Shown: positions 47,430 to 60,215, numbered from the stretch's first letter. The stretch is 64,000 nt of DNA from Chimonanthus salicifolius (GCA_013350335.1 CM023540.1:60407195-60471194), one strand, 5' to 3'. The notes: generated by a model not told the origin, from the letters alone. Made by a program: numbers and translations.

Positions 47430-48641
47430 TCACGCTAAAACAAATTCACACAAAAAAATGCCTAGATCTAAATTTAAATTGCACTAATGAAATCAAAATT
47501 TTATTGGCTAATAGGACCCTAAAGATTGTTTCCAGACTTGCTCCTATTTTTCTTTCCAAACAATCTAAGTCTCCAATGAGAGTTCAACCACAATCATGGC
47601 CATGTAAGTTTCCAGGTAAGTGGAGGAACACTTGGCAATCTGCTTATATTCCACTTATCCTTAGGTTGTTTACACCTTAGTGACAGAAGTAATCCTAGAC
47701 GCCATGATTGAAGATGAAGTAGTCATTGATTCCAAAAATTAATTTGAATTGTAAAGGTTCCTAATGAGCTTGAAACCCTAAAAATCTAGCCTAATGGTTC
47801 CTTCATTGATTTTATTAGAACATGTATGAACCATTTTTACTATCTTGTTTTTATAAATATTGTGAATGCAAATCTATTTTACCATATAAACATTCAAGCA
47901 AATATGCAAAACAGTAATAAAACAAATCTAACTAATGCATAAATCTAGCACCCTAATATGCATGAGCAATTTAAATTAAAGAACTTCCTAAAAAAAAAAT
48001 TCTATATTAATGCATGATAAAAGTGAAAATTAAAATAAAATGATTAGGCACTCACCTTAACCTAGCATGCATGTTTCCAGCAATTTTTAAATGCGCATTT
48101 TAAAAATCCTGTAAAATAAAATCAAACAAACTGTGATGTAGAGTCTAAATAAAAAAAATGCATGATACCTAAACTAAAAGGATTGTTCTTAATCTATAAT
48201 TAAATAAGGAGATGTGATATTTTCAATCTATAAAAAAGAATTTCAAACTATGATAAAATTATGAAAGTTAAATCAAAGTTCACCAACTTAAAAAATTTAT
48301 TCCATGATTTCCAAGATTTGACATCTTATTTTGAAAATTTCATAAGTTAGATAGAAGTTCTAATTTTTAGAAAAGTTCTAAGTTTGGAAAATTTGCTAAA
48401 ATTGGAAGCTTTCTGAAAATAGATCAATTACAAAAAAAAAGATTTTTCTAAAAATAGAAAGCTTTCCAGAAATAAATTGATTCCAATCATTGAGATTTTC
48501 AAGAATTTCTTATTTAGGGAATTTCCAAAAATAGAAAAAGTTTCCATTTTTAAAGAGTTACCAAATAGAACTTTTCAAAAATAGCAAATTTTCCTAAAAA
48601 TAATTAATTTTTAAAGAGAACACAATTTAATTTTAGGATTT
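47430..48641 (-). other. Athila 5' leader
   Basis: AT-rich, without convincing ORFs, between gag and PBS. It contains repeated TTCCAAAAATAGAAA-like phrases (48350-48600), suggesting local duplication. Confidence 0.6.
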
Positions 48642-48659
48642 TCCCCAGCAATGGCGCCA
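48642..48659 (-). other. Athila primer binding site (tRNA-Asp type)
   Basis: On the element strand TGGCGCCATTGCTGGGGA, 6 nt inside the LTR end, matches the TGGCGCCGTTGCCGGGGA PBS typical of Athila elements with two changes. Confidence 0.9.
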
Positions 48660-48665
48660 AAAATT

Positions 48666-51058
48666 TGTTGTTGTCTTAAATTTACTCGCAAGCGCACGAA
48701 CCATTCATAATATAGCAATGTGAGAGTGATGTCGAACCCAAAGGAAAATCTCAAAAATATATGAACTAAAATTTAAATTTTTGTCCTCTAAAAAATAATT
48801 GTTTTTAAGAAATTGAATCTTTATATGAATCATGTATCTAACTTGGAAAATCAGCAAATAAGATGTGTGATTTCATATTCTTACATGGTGAAATAAATTA
48901 TAACTTTAATCATGATTAGAATTTCAAGTTACAAGATTAAATAACACATCTTCCTATCTTTTATTGAATGAATTTTGAGAGAGAAAGTGTTTATAAAGAA
49001 ATTGAAAAATTAAAGAATAAATCATGAATTAAAGAATTAAAACATTAAATTATACAAGATTTGGGTTAGAACAAGAATTACACAACAATCATAAGATTTT
49101 AACATAATTGAAAGACATAAAATTAAATTGAATGAAAATAAATGACTGATAGTAAAAATGTAGTAACGTAAAGGTTGGTTGTTTGGAATAGACCGTTCAT
49201 CACACAAAATGTGTAAACAAATCAAAGGCTTAGATTTAAAATTCATGTAAAGATCTAAAATGCAATTCATTTTTACTGATAAAACAAGACTCACAACTAT
49301 TTAATTTAATTAATCAAACCTTAGTAATCATGATTCAATGTTTACAATCAAGATCCTAACTATTGCATATACTCATGTTCAATCAAATAAGCAAAAGTTG
49401 TAATCTTGAAATTAAAAGTAAAATAATCATAAAAGAATTTTAGAAATTGGATGTTCTAGGATTCTAAATGGATGCTTCACTTTATTAAATGGATGAATTA
49501 AAGTGCAAGGCTTGGAAGGAATTACATAGAAGAAATACAATTAAAATGGCAAAATTATTTGCCCACTTGGAAAATCATGTGGTGCTCTGTCTTCTAGTCT
49601 CTCTTCAGCCTCTAGTCCTCTTGAACTCCAGGTCATATTCGAATTTTACCTCTTGGGGTAATGGGTTATTTATAGACTTCAAAAGGAGATGGATGGCATG
49701 GAGTAAATCAAGGTTTAAGTTGGGAAATCAAAGGACTGGATTGGATCTAAATGGGAATGGATGTTGGAGATTTTAAGTTTGGATTTCAGGGTTTCACAAG
49801 GAGAGTCACACGAATTTGTTGTGGCTTGCCTTGGTGGCTAAGTCAAAGCGGAGGGAAGATAGGAGATTAGGAGAGAAAATATGATTTGGATTGGCAATGG
49901 TGATTTTCGAATTTACAATGTAGTTTTAGGGTTTATGCATGAGATAATAAATGGATGGATGAGATTTGAAGATGGGATGATTGAATGGTGGAGATGGAAA
50001 GGAGTGATGTGGAGAGTTGACCATGCAATATGCGCATGAGGTGGCTATGGTTGGAGCAAAATCATGTGGGATACTTGGGGATTGGATGGTGATGTATCAT
50101 GAATGAATGTGGATGGAAAATGGGTTAAAAACATGGAGAAAAGTTAGTGCTAAAATCATGTGGAGTGATAACGCAATGGATGCTGTGGCTTATGCACAGA
50201 GGCAAGCTTGAGGTTCAAGTTGTGTAAACTTAGGGTTCAATGAGTGGATGGCTAAGATTAAATGGGGTTAGGATCTAATGGTTCTAAGGTTTTTGGGTAA
50301 AAATAATTATAGGAAGTGGATGATGGTTGATGGATGGTTAAGATTTAATGATGGATTTATGGTTTAACCTAATTGGGTGTGTGAGATGGAAGGTTAAAAT
50401 CTAAGATAGAAGTTGGATGGTGTGGATGTGAAGTTGGGCTATGAGTTTTTGGTCATGGATAGTTGGGTTGGACTTAGGTGAACTCGAACGTGGATCCATA
50501 GGGTTCATTGGACTTTGGCTTTGGCTTTGGATCTAGACCTCAACTCAGGCCCATTCGAATTGGATTTTAGAGCGTGGGCCTTAATTGGACTGAGCTTGCA
50601 TACTGGCCTGGCCCAATGTGTGAAATACGCATGGGCTTGTATGTGGCTTGGCCCATTGAAGCTTTGTGGTGCATAAGTTGGCCCATTTGAACTGAGTTTT
50701 GGCCCAATGACTTGAAATTCAGGCTTTGGCACTTGGATTGCAGCTTTTAACATCTAGAATTAAATAATTATTTAGCCACTTTAAATCTAAAAATTATTAA
50801 TTATTCTTAGCCTCTCATAACTGGATCTAGATTTACATTAAAATCCAAAAAAGTGACATAAAATAATTATAATAATTCTAGGTATTCTCGTTAAATCTCT
50901 AAACTGCAATCGTCTGCTGTTTTAGCTTGATTTTCTTGAACTTTCCATTTTTTACTACAAAATTGACAAACTACATTAAATGCATCATTATATACAAAAA
51001 TTTAGGATTAACTGGCCTAGTAATCAGGGGTAAAAATGTAATATTTCAATGCTCAATA
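48666..51058 (-). repeat. Athila 5' LTR (2,393 bp)
   Basis: The + strand start is TGTTGTTGTC; the + strand end is GCTCAATA, where the canonical CA has become TA. It aligns with the split 3' LTR and preserves the uninterrupted Tekay target (GGAGAGTTGAC at 50011). Confidence 0.93.
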
Positions 51059-52258
51059 CATTTGTAGCTCTTTTTCGATGATGTGTGCTTCTAGAAGAGC
51101 CTCCAACTTGTCATTCTTTGATGACGAAGATGTACCTCTGTGTTAAGCAATCAGAAGTATCAGGGAGTCCTCTGGGAAATTGGTTTTGCCAATGTGTATG
51201 CTAGATGTGTATCCTTGTCCCTTTTTCCTCTCTCTTTTCACAAAATCAATCAACATTGGATACTCCAAGTATAAGCTCAAGAGAGAGTGATCCTTTCGTT
51301 GGCCCTTGTAAACTCAATGGTAATGATAAAGGTCTCAATGTTTTTCCAAAGGATATCAACTGGTTGCACAAAGATTGGTATTTATAGACAAGGAAACCAG
51401 TTTTTCGGGACAGTCTAGTGCCGACAGGTCGGGCACACCGAGGGGTCTGTGACTAAAAATATTACCGTTTAACTATCCGACCGTTGAGCATTACATGCAC
51501 TTTCAACGGTACAATTTATATCTGACCGACAGGTTTGTGTTATCGATGGGTCGACAGTTATGGCACCGAGAGGTAGGTCCATACGAGAGGCTCGGTATAG
51601 GGCAACACCATACTGACAGAGTATCATCCAGAACGACATGTCGCCTTTTATCGAGGTGTCGGTCTTGGTACTCTGGATTGGTCCGTATTACTGATATGTC
51701 TGTTTTCTCAAGAGTCCACCTGAGTTTTAAGTTCCAGAACTCACAAGTCTCTATCGAAGAGTCGTTGACCACGAGGGGTCGTTTCAGCCTTTCACCGAGG
51801 GGTCGGTGCATATGAGACTCTCGATCAGAGGCACACCTAGAATGACAGTTCTATGATCCAGAACCTCTATCAATCTGGCCTACCAGTCTATGACCACGAT
51901 GGATCGATCTTGTCTCCACCCAGGGGTCGCTGAGAACGACTAGTCGTACTGATTGTGAAACCAAATACATGTTTTCAAGTTGGGTTCCAATTCACTGTCA
52001 GACAACCTCTAAGCTTGGTTATGTCCATTATCAACATAATCAATTAAGAATAGGCAAGGTCCGCCTACGGTGTGAGTACCACCTAAAGTCATCTATGACC
52101 AAATACCTGTTTTGTGATTGCCATAACATGAGCTTTAATCCGGTGGAGCATGATCTTCACTCTTGATCACCTTAAGTCTTCAAGCTTCTAGAAAGTACTT
52201 CTTCTCGAGTCATGAAATTGACAAACTTAGGGACTCGGCAAAGCCGGGCACTAACAAT

Positions 52259-55213
52259 CTCCCCCTTTGTTAATTTCATGACAAAACATAGAAGCTAACC
52301 CAAATACAAGCCCACCCTTATTACATGACATTTGATTACAAAAATTACATCAATTACTTGTACATATTCAAATGGAAAAAACAAGACTATGATCTTCGCA
52401 TATTCTTGTTTAGCTTGCTTCATTTCATATTTTCCTGTTCAAGCACATAAGTAAGCAACACTAGAAAATCATTAGAGGGGTTAGTCCAAAACATAAATAT
52501 GCATCTATGGACTAAACTAGATTTGTATTCTTGCTCCCCCAAACACCATGATTTCCTAGCCACCAACACTACCCATAGCTTATCTGGGCGAACAATGTTG
52601 AGAAGATTTTCTCCCCCAATCTTCTCTAGTTTGATCTCCCAAACTCCAACCATAGACATTCCCCTATGTCTGTTGGCTTCTTCATATTCTTTCCCTTTAT
52701 GGCTCTCTCTTTCTAGAGGCCCAAGTACTTGGGCTCGACTAGTTACACCCCATAACTGGTTTTGATGTCTTATAGCTTCTACTAATTTCTCCCCCATTTT
52801 GTCATATAATTGACAAAGGTTAGTAGGCAAACATCGATTTTCCTTTCATTTTGAAGGAATTGGATTTCAAGCACTCCCCCATGCTTCTTGCATTTAGTGC
52901 TTCCACGAGTTAACTTTCAACTCATTAAATCTCCCCCATGGACCAATGCATGCTTCTTATGCATTCATATTTATCTGCCCCTGCATAAACTAAATTCCAG
53001 CTTAGTAGTTTTCTTCCCATGGGTCAAGCTAATTTACTTTGCTTCCTTTGAGTCTTCTCCCCCATTCTCAAAGCTATCTACTTTAGCTTCTCCAACTTAT
53101 CTCCCTCAAGGTGTGCCAAAGTACATGTACACACAAGCTAGATGGAAGCATAAATCTCTCCCTTAAATGTTAGTCACATATATAAAATATATTACTCCCC
53201 CTGAATATGTGAACTAAAACCCCCTTTATTCATATGATTAGTCTCCCCCTTAATCATAGACTCTCCTCCCTTAAAGTTCTTCTTTACTTAAGATCTTTAA
53301 GCTTTTCCTCCAAAGCTTGAGCTTCTAACTCTCTCCCCTTTTTTGTCATAAATTGACAAAGGGCGTTGAGCAACAAGTCCCAATTGTTGGACTTAAGAGA
53401 AGGAAGAATGAAAAGCAGGAGCCACATGCATTTTCAAAGAAATTCATACTTTTGAAACCATAATTTATGCATGCTAGAGGAGGGAATCACTCATTTAATA
53501 ATTATACCATGATTAGAACATATGAGTGAAGAACATCATGAACAACATAAGATATGACAACAAGTAGCCCAATGAATGCAAAACCAAAACTGTATGGTTT
53601 ACAAGAAATTCTAACTGATCTTCAAAACACAGGTATGATACATAGATTTATACTAATCCAAGTACAATGCATCAACCTACCAAGGTAACTAATTCATTCA
53701 ACATATCATACTACAATGAAAAGTATAAGAATGAGCAATTACCTTAACCCAAAATTTTTAGATTCAAAGAGGAAGATCTGAAAAATCGTTTTCAGTTTTA
53801 TCCCAAAACGCAAACCCTTGGAAATTCCTTAATATTGAAAGATGGAGGCATTTCTTCCAATCAATTTCCAAGACCTGCTCTCCTTTGCTCAACAATTGAG
53901 AGCACACTGTACAAAGTCCTCGGATTTGGACTTCCCAATCAAAATGGCTTTCACAATGCCAATCAATCCAGATTTTGGCATTTCTTGCTCTTTGAAAACC
54001 AAACCTCTATGGTGCAGTCCCAAGATTGCATTCAAACCTTTATGTGACAAATCTCAAGGCACATAAGAATGATCAAACCATGAATGCAAACCGAGACAGA
54101 TTTGGAGATGATTAATTTTCTTTTCTCCAAATCACAATTACAATGTCTAATAGATTTGTTAATAAAGAACATCATTAGAACATTGGAAAGTCAAGAAATC
54201 ATCCCTATAAGATTTGATGATTAAGGGATGACAGGGTGTGTGTGCTTGTGATATATGTAAGTTCACAATACATCATGCTTTCCGTATACACCTTTGAATT
54301 CCAATGTAGATATATACATTCACACAAGTTTTGTGCCATTTGAAGTTTTAGTACAACCCTCTAAAAGTATGCACAAAAATATGGATCATGGATCACTATA
54401 CCGTTATAAGTCCACTATGAAAATATGGATCCAATCCAAGAACCTTGGACACATTTAATTTACCAATTTAAATACATTGCCCAAGTGTGTGATGTCATGA
54501 GATGCGGCATTCTCACGTGTTAATTAAGACATGGTTTCTTGAAAACACAAATCATTCCTCACAATGTATTCCAAATAAAGCGAATAGGAATGAAAACCAA
54601 GAGCATACAACATGTAATCATTTCTCAAAATTTTCCAATAAAGAGTACATAGAAATGAGAGTTCAAGCACACAAGACATATATTCATTTCCCAAATGATA
54701 TACAAATCAGTTACATGAAATGAGGTATGAAGCCACCCACATAGCTTCCATGCTTTTTATCATGTTAACGCTTAAAACATGATAAATAATCCTACCATTC
54801 TTTCAAGAACACTCCAATGAGTTACACCCCTTGAAAAGACTGGTATATGAATGGATTAGCTAAGCACATTCAACAATACCATTCACAAGCATGGAGCAAG
54901 TTTCATTCCACATAAAATACAAGTTAGGCAACTTGGAATGAAACGATACTGTGTATGTGCACAAGATCTTTTGTAAGCACATACACACCCTATACAAGTC
55001 GTAATGCATAGAGTTCATTCATTTCCAAATGATGCACAAGTCACATGGCATATGAAATGAGATGAAGCAAGTATAATCCAATACAAGGGTGAAAACCTAC
55101 TTGTACAAACAAGTATCTTGTATAAGGTTCCAAAGGATACTTGGAGGTCACCATCCTTATCAAGATCCTTTCCAACATCCTCTTCTTCTCTAAAGGATAC
55201 TTTGATGAAGCAT
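52259..55213 (-). mobile_element. 3' region of the copia (SIRE/Maximus-like) element
   Basis: It starts with the PPT (AAAGGGGGAG on the minus strand, 52259-52270). Many additional short CTCCCCC tracts follow on the + strand (for example 52535, 52610, 52878, 52930, 53060, 53193, 53246, 53333), each the complement of an AAAGGGGGAG-like purine run. No gag-pol domain is identifiable; ORFs on either strand are not convincing. The right edge is where LTR sequence of another family begins (about 55214). Confidence 0.5.
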
Positions 55214-56902
55214 TTATGGATCAGTTATGGACCTAAGTATGGGTAAGTAAATTAGGCGATTGCCTATGGAAGGAAATAATGGCCAAATGGTAAATTGAAG
55301 GACCATGGGTTTGGCCATGGTGTATGGCTGAACCCCATGGATCATGTTTTTGGATCTAGATATGTATAAGTGACCTAAGTGTATGATTGAACCATAGAAA
55401 ATGTTTAGTTGTGGATCTATGTTTTGGACCTAAGCATGATGAGATGGAAATAATGGCAAAAATGTAAATGGGTGAAAATGATGGACCATGGGTTCGGCCA
55501 TGGTGTATGGCCGAACCCCATGGAGAATGTTTTTGTGGATGTAGGGCTTTCATTAATGAAAAACTAATGGAATGATCTTGGACTTAATTAAAAGATCAAA
55601 GGATCAAAAAGGGGGACCCAAAACCAAGTGAGTGAGGTTTGGCCATGTTGTATGGCCGAACCCCACTAAGGTGTTTTGTGGACTTAAGTATGGTTGGAAA
55701 TTAAATGGGAAGTTAGTTTGACTTATTGATATGTAATAAGGTAACGGGACCTCACAAGCGGTGTACGATCGGTGAGCGGTTTTCGGATGAAAACGCAAGG
55801 ACACTTTAGTTGATCATTGGTAGGATTCTTACCTCATTGAAAACATGGGATATGTATGATGATTTTAATTCATATTTTGATGAGTTATTTTGTATAAATG
55901 ATATGTTTCAAATATGAGATTTTAATGCTATGATTTGTAGTCTTCTATAGCATGTATACTTTGCATATCATGCATGGCATGGGAGGGATGAAATGTAACC
56001 GGAGACCACGCTCTGTCGGGGCGTCTGTACGGCATTCGTGAGGGGTACCTTGATGTGCATTATCCATCAAGAGGTAACCGGAGAACCACGCTCCGTCGAG
56101 GCGTCCGTAAGGCATTCGTGGGAAGACCTTGATGTGCATTATCCATCAAGAGGGATGTATGATTGATTTGTAACCAGTGACCACACTCCGTCGGGGCGTC
56201 CGTAAGGCAATTGTGGGGATACCTTGATAAGGAGTTTTCCATCAGGAGGATACTATGTGATGGTGATATGGCTGATGGGTGGGACTCATGGCATAAAACA
56301 CCATAGCATGACATGACTTGCATGTTTTTGATATTATGATATCCATATGATTTTGTACTAACCATGTGTTGACCCTACTTGGAGTACCTACTGGGCGTGT
56401 TGTCTAATGCCCTACTTCTACCCTAGTTGATGACACAGGGAATGGACGGAATGAGGAATGAGATCGGAGCCAAACTTAGGAGCTTGGATGTTTTAGTTTC
56501 GTTTTATTTAAGTTATTCATGGACAATGTAATTTGAGTAACTAGCATTTGGGACTGTAATAACGTAGATATAGTTGCTATGGTTTGAATGTTAATTTTGG
56601 ATATTTTAACTTAAGATAATTATTGTTAAGTGATGGACTACTTTGCTATCTAATATGGAATAGAATTATGATTCTATTATAATTCTGCATTTATGATTTA
56701 TTCCGCATGTTTAACTTGAGTACGTGTGAATCGTTTTAGTGGACTTGGTCCACGCACACGTATGGTTGGCTAGTTAAGGGTCAGGATTTGGAAGCTCGGA
56801 CTTAGCTCTCGTCATGATGTTCCCGCTCTCTCTCACTCTTTTATTCAAAGAAAAAAAAATAGACTCTGATTTTCGGCGAGTGAAAAAGGGCGGGGCATTA
56901 CA
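55214..56902 (+). mobile_element. 5'-truncated chromovirus-type LTR
   Basis: The 3' end GGGCGGGGCATTACA is at 56902. Upstream are the CTAATGCCC...GACACAG/G block, three CTCCGTCGGGGCG repeats (around 56000, 56090, 56185) with CTTGATG...CATCAAG hairpins, and three GGGTTCGGCC hairpins (about 55309, 55491, 55636). The head and leader are missing. Confidence 0.8.
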
Positions 56903-57532
56903 CCACATGGCACACACCTTGGTGGAGTGGTTTGCATGAGATGGAAATCCTCTTTGACTCACTCCATCTTATCTTCCGTGTGACTCACCCCCATTTGACT
57001 CACTCCATTTAAATGCAACTCAACTCCTAACTCAAGCATTGAATTTATTTCAAATTAACTTAGGTGATTTAATTAGATAATTTAATTCAACTCACTTCCT
57101 TGATCCTCTTTAATTCACCTTTGGACGGCCCCACTTGTGCCATAGTCCACACGCCACCTCACTTGATGAGGTGGAGTGGGACCCAACTTGGTTATGCCAC
57201 TTGGATATAACCTCATACCTTTGCCACCTCACTTGATGAGGTGGACCCCGTGCCTTTGATCTTAATTGGGTCCATGACCCGATTAAATCCATTTCTTACT
57301 CATTTACCCTAATGCTCAATTCATCTTGACCCATTGGGTGTTGACCCAATTGACCATCATTGACCCAACTAAATGGAATTAATCCTATCCATGGCCCATT
57401 GGACCATACTTGGGCCATTGCCCCAACTTGGATCCATCTAGCATCCATCTCATCAATGAATCTTAATTTTCAACAATTAAAATAAATAATAGCCAATATA
57501 TTTATTGCATTAAAAATCTGGGTTATTAAAAG
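56903..57532 (-). mobile_element. Head part of a minus-strand LTR
   Basis: Similar to the heads of the minus-strand solo LTRs: AAAAATCTGGGTTATTA at about 57515-57530 corresponds to the TGTAATAGCCC terminus at 4683 and 47224, here decayed. GGCCCAT/GGGTCAA words of U3 are present. It abuts the plus-strand LTR tail at 56902. Confidence 0.6.
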
Positions 57533-58112
57533 TGATGCATTTGATTACCCGAATGTCGGTTGACAATGTAATGGAATTTGAATTCCAATAGTACATGGGC
57601 CTTGGGATGGCCGCACTGTATATCCGGGTACGACGGATGTAATGAATAGCATAGGGTAATCAGATTAATGAATTATGAGTTGTGGCTTGTGAAAATAAGA
57701 CCCCATGTGTGGATGAGTGTGTGATATAAGTGTGTATAGAAATCATTTAAAATGTAGATGAACGGACTTGTGTTCAGTGTATTGTGCTGAAGTGGGATAC
57801 AGTGCCTATATTGGAAGAAAAAGTTTAATGAAGAGGTAAATACTAGACACCATTGATATAGGAAACAATTACAAACAATGAAAGAAATGATGAACATCGA
57901 TTTATATAATGGTTGTGTCTCCCCATCTGGATTTAGAAACTCATATGAATAATGGGAAATTTAGTTGGGAAAAATCATGATGGTAAAGGAACTTACTTTG
58001 AGAATAAGGATGGGCGAGGAGAGTATCCCATCCGAGGTGGATGGTATAGAGATAGTTTGGAACTTGAACTTCATTTAATATTCGGGATGAAAATTCCAAA
58101 AGGTGTTACTAT
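57533..58112. other. Unassigned
   Basis: No LTR terminus or domain is seen. A 70-codon + frame at 57952-58164 (GKGTYFENKDGRGEYP...) extends into the next LTR head and has no recognisable motif. Confidence 0.35.
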
Positions 58113-58802
58113 TGTGACGCCTCGAAATTTTAAGATTTATGAAAAAGAAAAATTTAATAATTAATTGAGATTAAAGAGATTTAATTAAGTAATTAAGAGA
58201 AATTAAGTGGGACTTAAATTAAAGGATTAAAATATTTGATTTAATATTATTTATTGTGAGGAATTATTAAGTTATAAAATAAATGGATGACATGGTGGGC
58301 CACATGGAGAGGTGTGACCCAACACCATGCCCTATGGCTTAGGGCAACCACAAAGAGGAAAAAAGCCACTCTCCCCTCTTATTATTTTCACTCACACGAC
58401 ACTCTATCTTATTTCTACTATCACACACGGCAACCCACTCCTTCCATTTTCTCCATATGGTAAATCCCCTCTCCTCCACTCTCCACCGTGTACCTTCCTC
58501 CTTCCATTCCTCCACACCTCCCTCTCTTCTCCTCCATTAGAGGAACTCAAGAAAGGAAAAAGTCAAAAGAAGGAAAGGGGAAAGAATTTTGGAAAGATTC
58601 ACCTAAGGTAAATATTTTCATCTAAACTTAGCATTTGGGTTCAATTTAAGGTTTTGGATGATTTAGAACCCAACCTAGACAAATTCGGGTTAAGAAATTG
58701 GAAATTGGAAAATTTGGAGATTTTTGGGTTTCCTCACTACTTATGGAATTTGATTTAAGATCCACAAATTTGTTAATCAAGTCATGAGTATTAAGCCTCT
58801 AA
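58113..58802 (+). mobile_element. LTR head of a different family (TGTGACGCCTCG), cut at 58803
   Basis: The head TGTGACGCCTCGAAATTTT is a typical gypsy LTR start. It is followed by a CT-rich leader (58360-58540) and an AG/GTAAAT donor-like site at about 58608. It is interrupted by the next LTR head. Confidence 0.55.
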
Positions 58803-60215
58803 TGTAACACCCCGGATGTCCTTAGATTATAAATATATTGGATTGATCCAATTGAATTGCGAATTAAATGAATTTGAGATTAAATGGTTGAAATAAACAA
58901 TAGATGGGCAAGGAAATGGGTCAATTACCCAATTAAGACCCAATGGGTCATAGATGAGCTTAATTTTAAGGTAATTGGGTAAGTTTAAAGTAAATGAGTC
59001 AATTACCCAATTAAGACCCAATGCATTAAAGTCCACCTCATCAAGTGAGGTGGCATGTGAGTGATGTGGCATTGTCATGTGGCATGCATGTCATCATATG
59101 GAAGCCAATTAAGCAAGGTGCCACATCATCTAGTGACATGGCCAAGATGGGACCCAAGTGCCATGTGGTGAGCAAGTCACCACATGCATGGCCGGCCATG
59201 TCATGGTTGACTTGGTCAACCACTAATGAGTTCAATTGAGGTAAGGTGTTGTTGAGTTGAGAAGATGAAAGGTTTTCATCTCAAGGGGCGTGAAACCAAA
59301 GGACTCATTGGGAAATCAAGGGGTCTCTTTGGTTTAAGCCAAGGGTCTCCCTGGTTAAACCAGGGACACATTGGTTAAACCAAGCCACGATGAGAGGAAA
59401 TGAAGAGATTAGGCTGTTATACAAAAGGACACAAACCAAGAGGCACTCCACACCCCTTCACTGACTCCTCCACTTATGAGCAAAGGATTTCCTCTCCTCC
59501 CTCTCTCTCCTACTTCTACCTCTATACTTGGAGACTTGGAAAAGCAAAGAAAGAAGAAGAAGGATTAAGGAAGAAAAGACAAATCAAAAAAGAAAAGAAG
59601 GAGATGGAAATGATTTACGTTTAAGGCTTAATAACATAGGAATGATTCAAAGGAAACCATAGATTTGGCCATGGTGTGGCCGAACCCACAGGTTCCATGA
59701 TTGGTTGGAATGGATGGCCAAATTGTGTTAAGGCCATGAAATTGGAAATCCATCCAAGGGATGGTCATGAGTTGAAACAAAACAACCATAAGGTGATATT
59801 CGAATTCATTCTATGATAATAAGAATTGAATGAATTGTGGAAAATACCCTAGCCTTGGCTAGTGGGTAGAGTAAATTCACTAAGAGAAGTATGGAAGATG
59901 AAATCCATGTTTAAAAATGATAAGGATGGATTTCAAGAGGAAGGGCCTAACCATGCATGCAAACAGAGAGAACTGACAAAAAGTCAATCGACTGAATCTC
60001 AGGATTCAGTCGACTGAACTTGTGTTGGCAAAGCAAACAAAGGATATCTGGGTATTTCAGCAGACTGAATCTTATGATTCAGTCGACTGAAAGTGTGCTC
60101 GCCAACACATAAGGGATATCTTGGTGTTTCAGCCTATTGAATCATAACTGAAAATGGACTGGCAAGGCATAAAATCAAAGATTCAGTCGACTGAACGTAT
60201 ACATACCAAACAAGT
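58803..60215 (+). mobile_element. 5' part of an LTR (TGTAACACCCCGGATG), cut at 60216
   Basis: The head is TGTAACACCCCGGATG. U3 words GGGTCAATTACCCAATTAAGACCC are shared with the other LTRs, and one degenerate TTTGGCCAT...GGCCGAACCC hairpin lies near 59663. It also holds palindromes at 59162-59186 and 59328-59388 and the CAGTCGACTG hairpin array (59973-60210). It ends where the next LTR starts. Confidence 0.7.
59973..60210 (+). repeat. Tandem hairpin repeats with palindrome TTCAGTCGACTGAA
   Basis: The repeats are about 60-75 bp apart: an inverted pair TCAATCGACTGAATC/GATTCAGTCGACTGA near 59984, another TCAGCAGACTGAATC/GATTCAGTCGACTGA near 60057, a decayed one near 60127, and a half unit at 60180. 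The words GGATATCT and GGCAA(A)GC recur between units. Confidence 0.85.

Larger units (their letters stand above)
14007..51058 (-). mobile_element. Athila-type Ty3/gypsy retrotransposon, full length, nested insertions
   Basis: The element has both LTRs (3' LTR 14007-31787, split; 5' LTR 48666-51058), a tRNA-Asp-type PBS next to the 5' LTR, a PPT next to the 3' LTR, and gag, protease, RT, RNase H and integrase traces in Athila order on the minus strand. Target-site copies are CCTTT (14002-14006) and CATTT (51059-51063), differing by one base. Removing the inserted Tekay (15322-30729) and solo LTR (39578-47224) with their duplications leaves about 14.0 kb, with LTRs of about 2.37 and 2.39 kb. 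All coding regions carry stops or frameshifts, so the copy is inactive. Confidence 0.93.
13401..52256 (-). mobile_element. Ty1/copia (SIRE/Maximus-like) 3' LTR, split by the Athila insertion
   Basis: The pieces are about 13401-14006 and 51059-52256. The minus-strand head is TGTTAGTGCCCGG at 52256, directly preceded in element orientation by a polypurine tract AAAGGGGGAG (52259-52270), the hallmark arrangement of SIRE/Opie-like copia elements. The two pieces read continuously across the Athila insertion (GCACTTGCCTTT at 13995-14006, then CATTTGTAGCTC at 51059). The low-coordinate end is not precise; it lies at or near the poly-G/TGAATAGG junction. A GGTATTTATAGACAAGG stretch near 51380 is also typical of this LTR type. 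Confidence 0.6.

Noticed and set aside
51495..51815. Overlapping 106- and 102-codon ORFs on both strands
   Set aside because: Within the copia LTR; antisense mirror ORFs with no motif.
52420..52830. 136-codon minus-strand ORF as a host gene
   Set aside because: In the copia 3' region, no recognisable domain, and a competing + strand ORF over the same bases.
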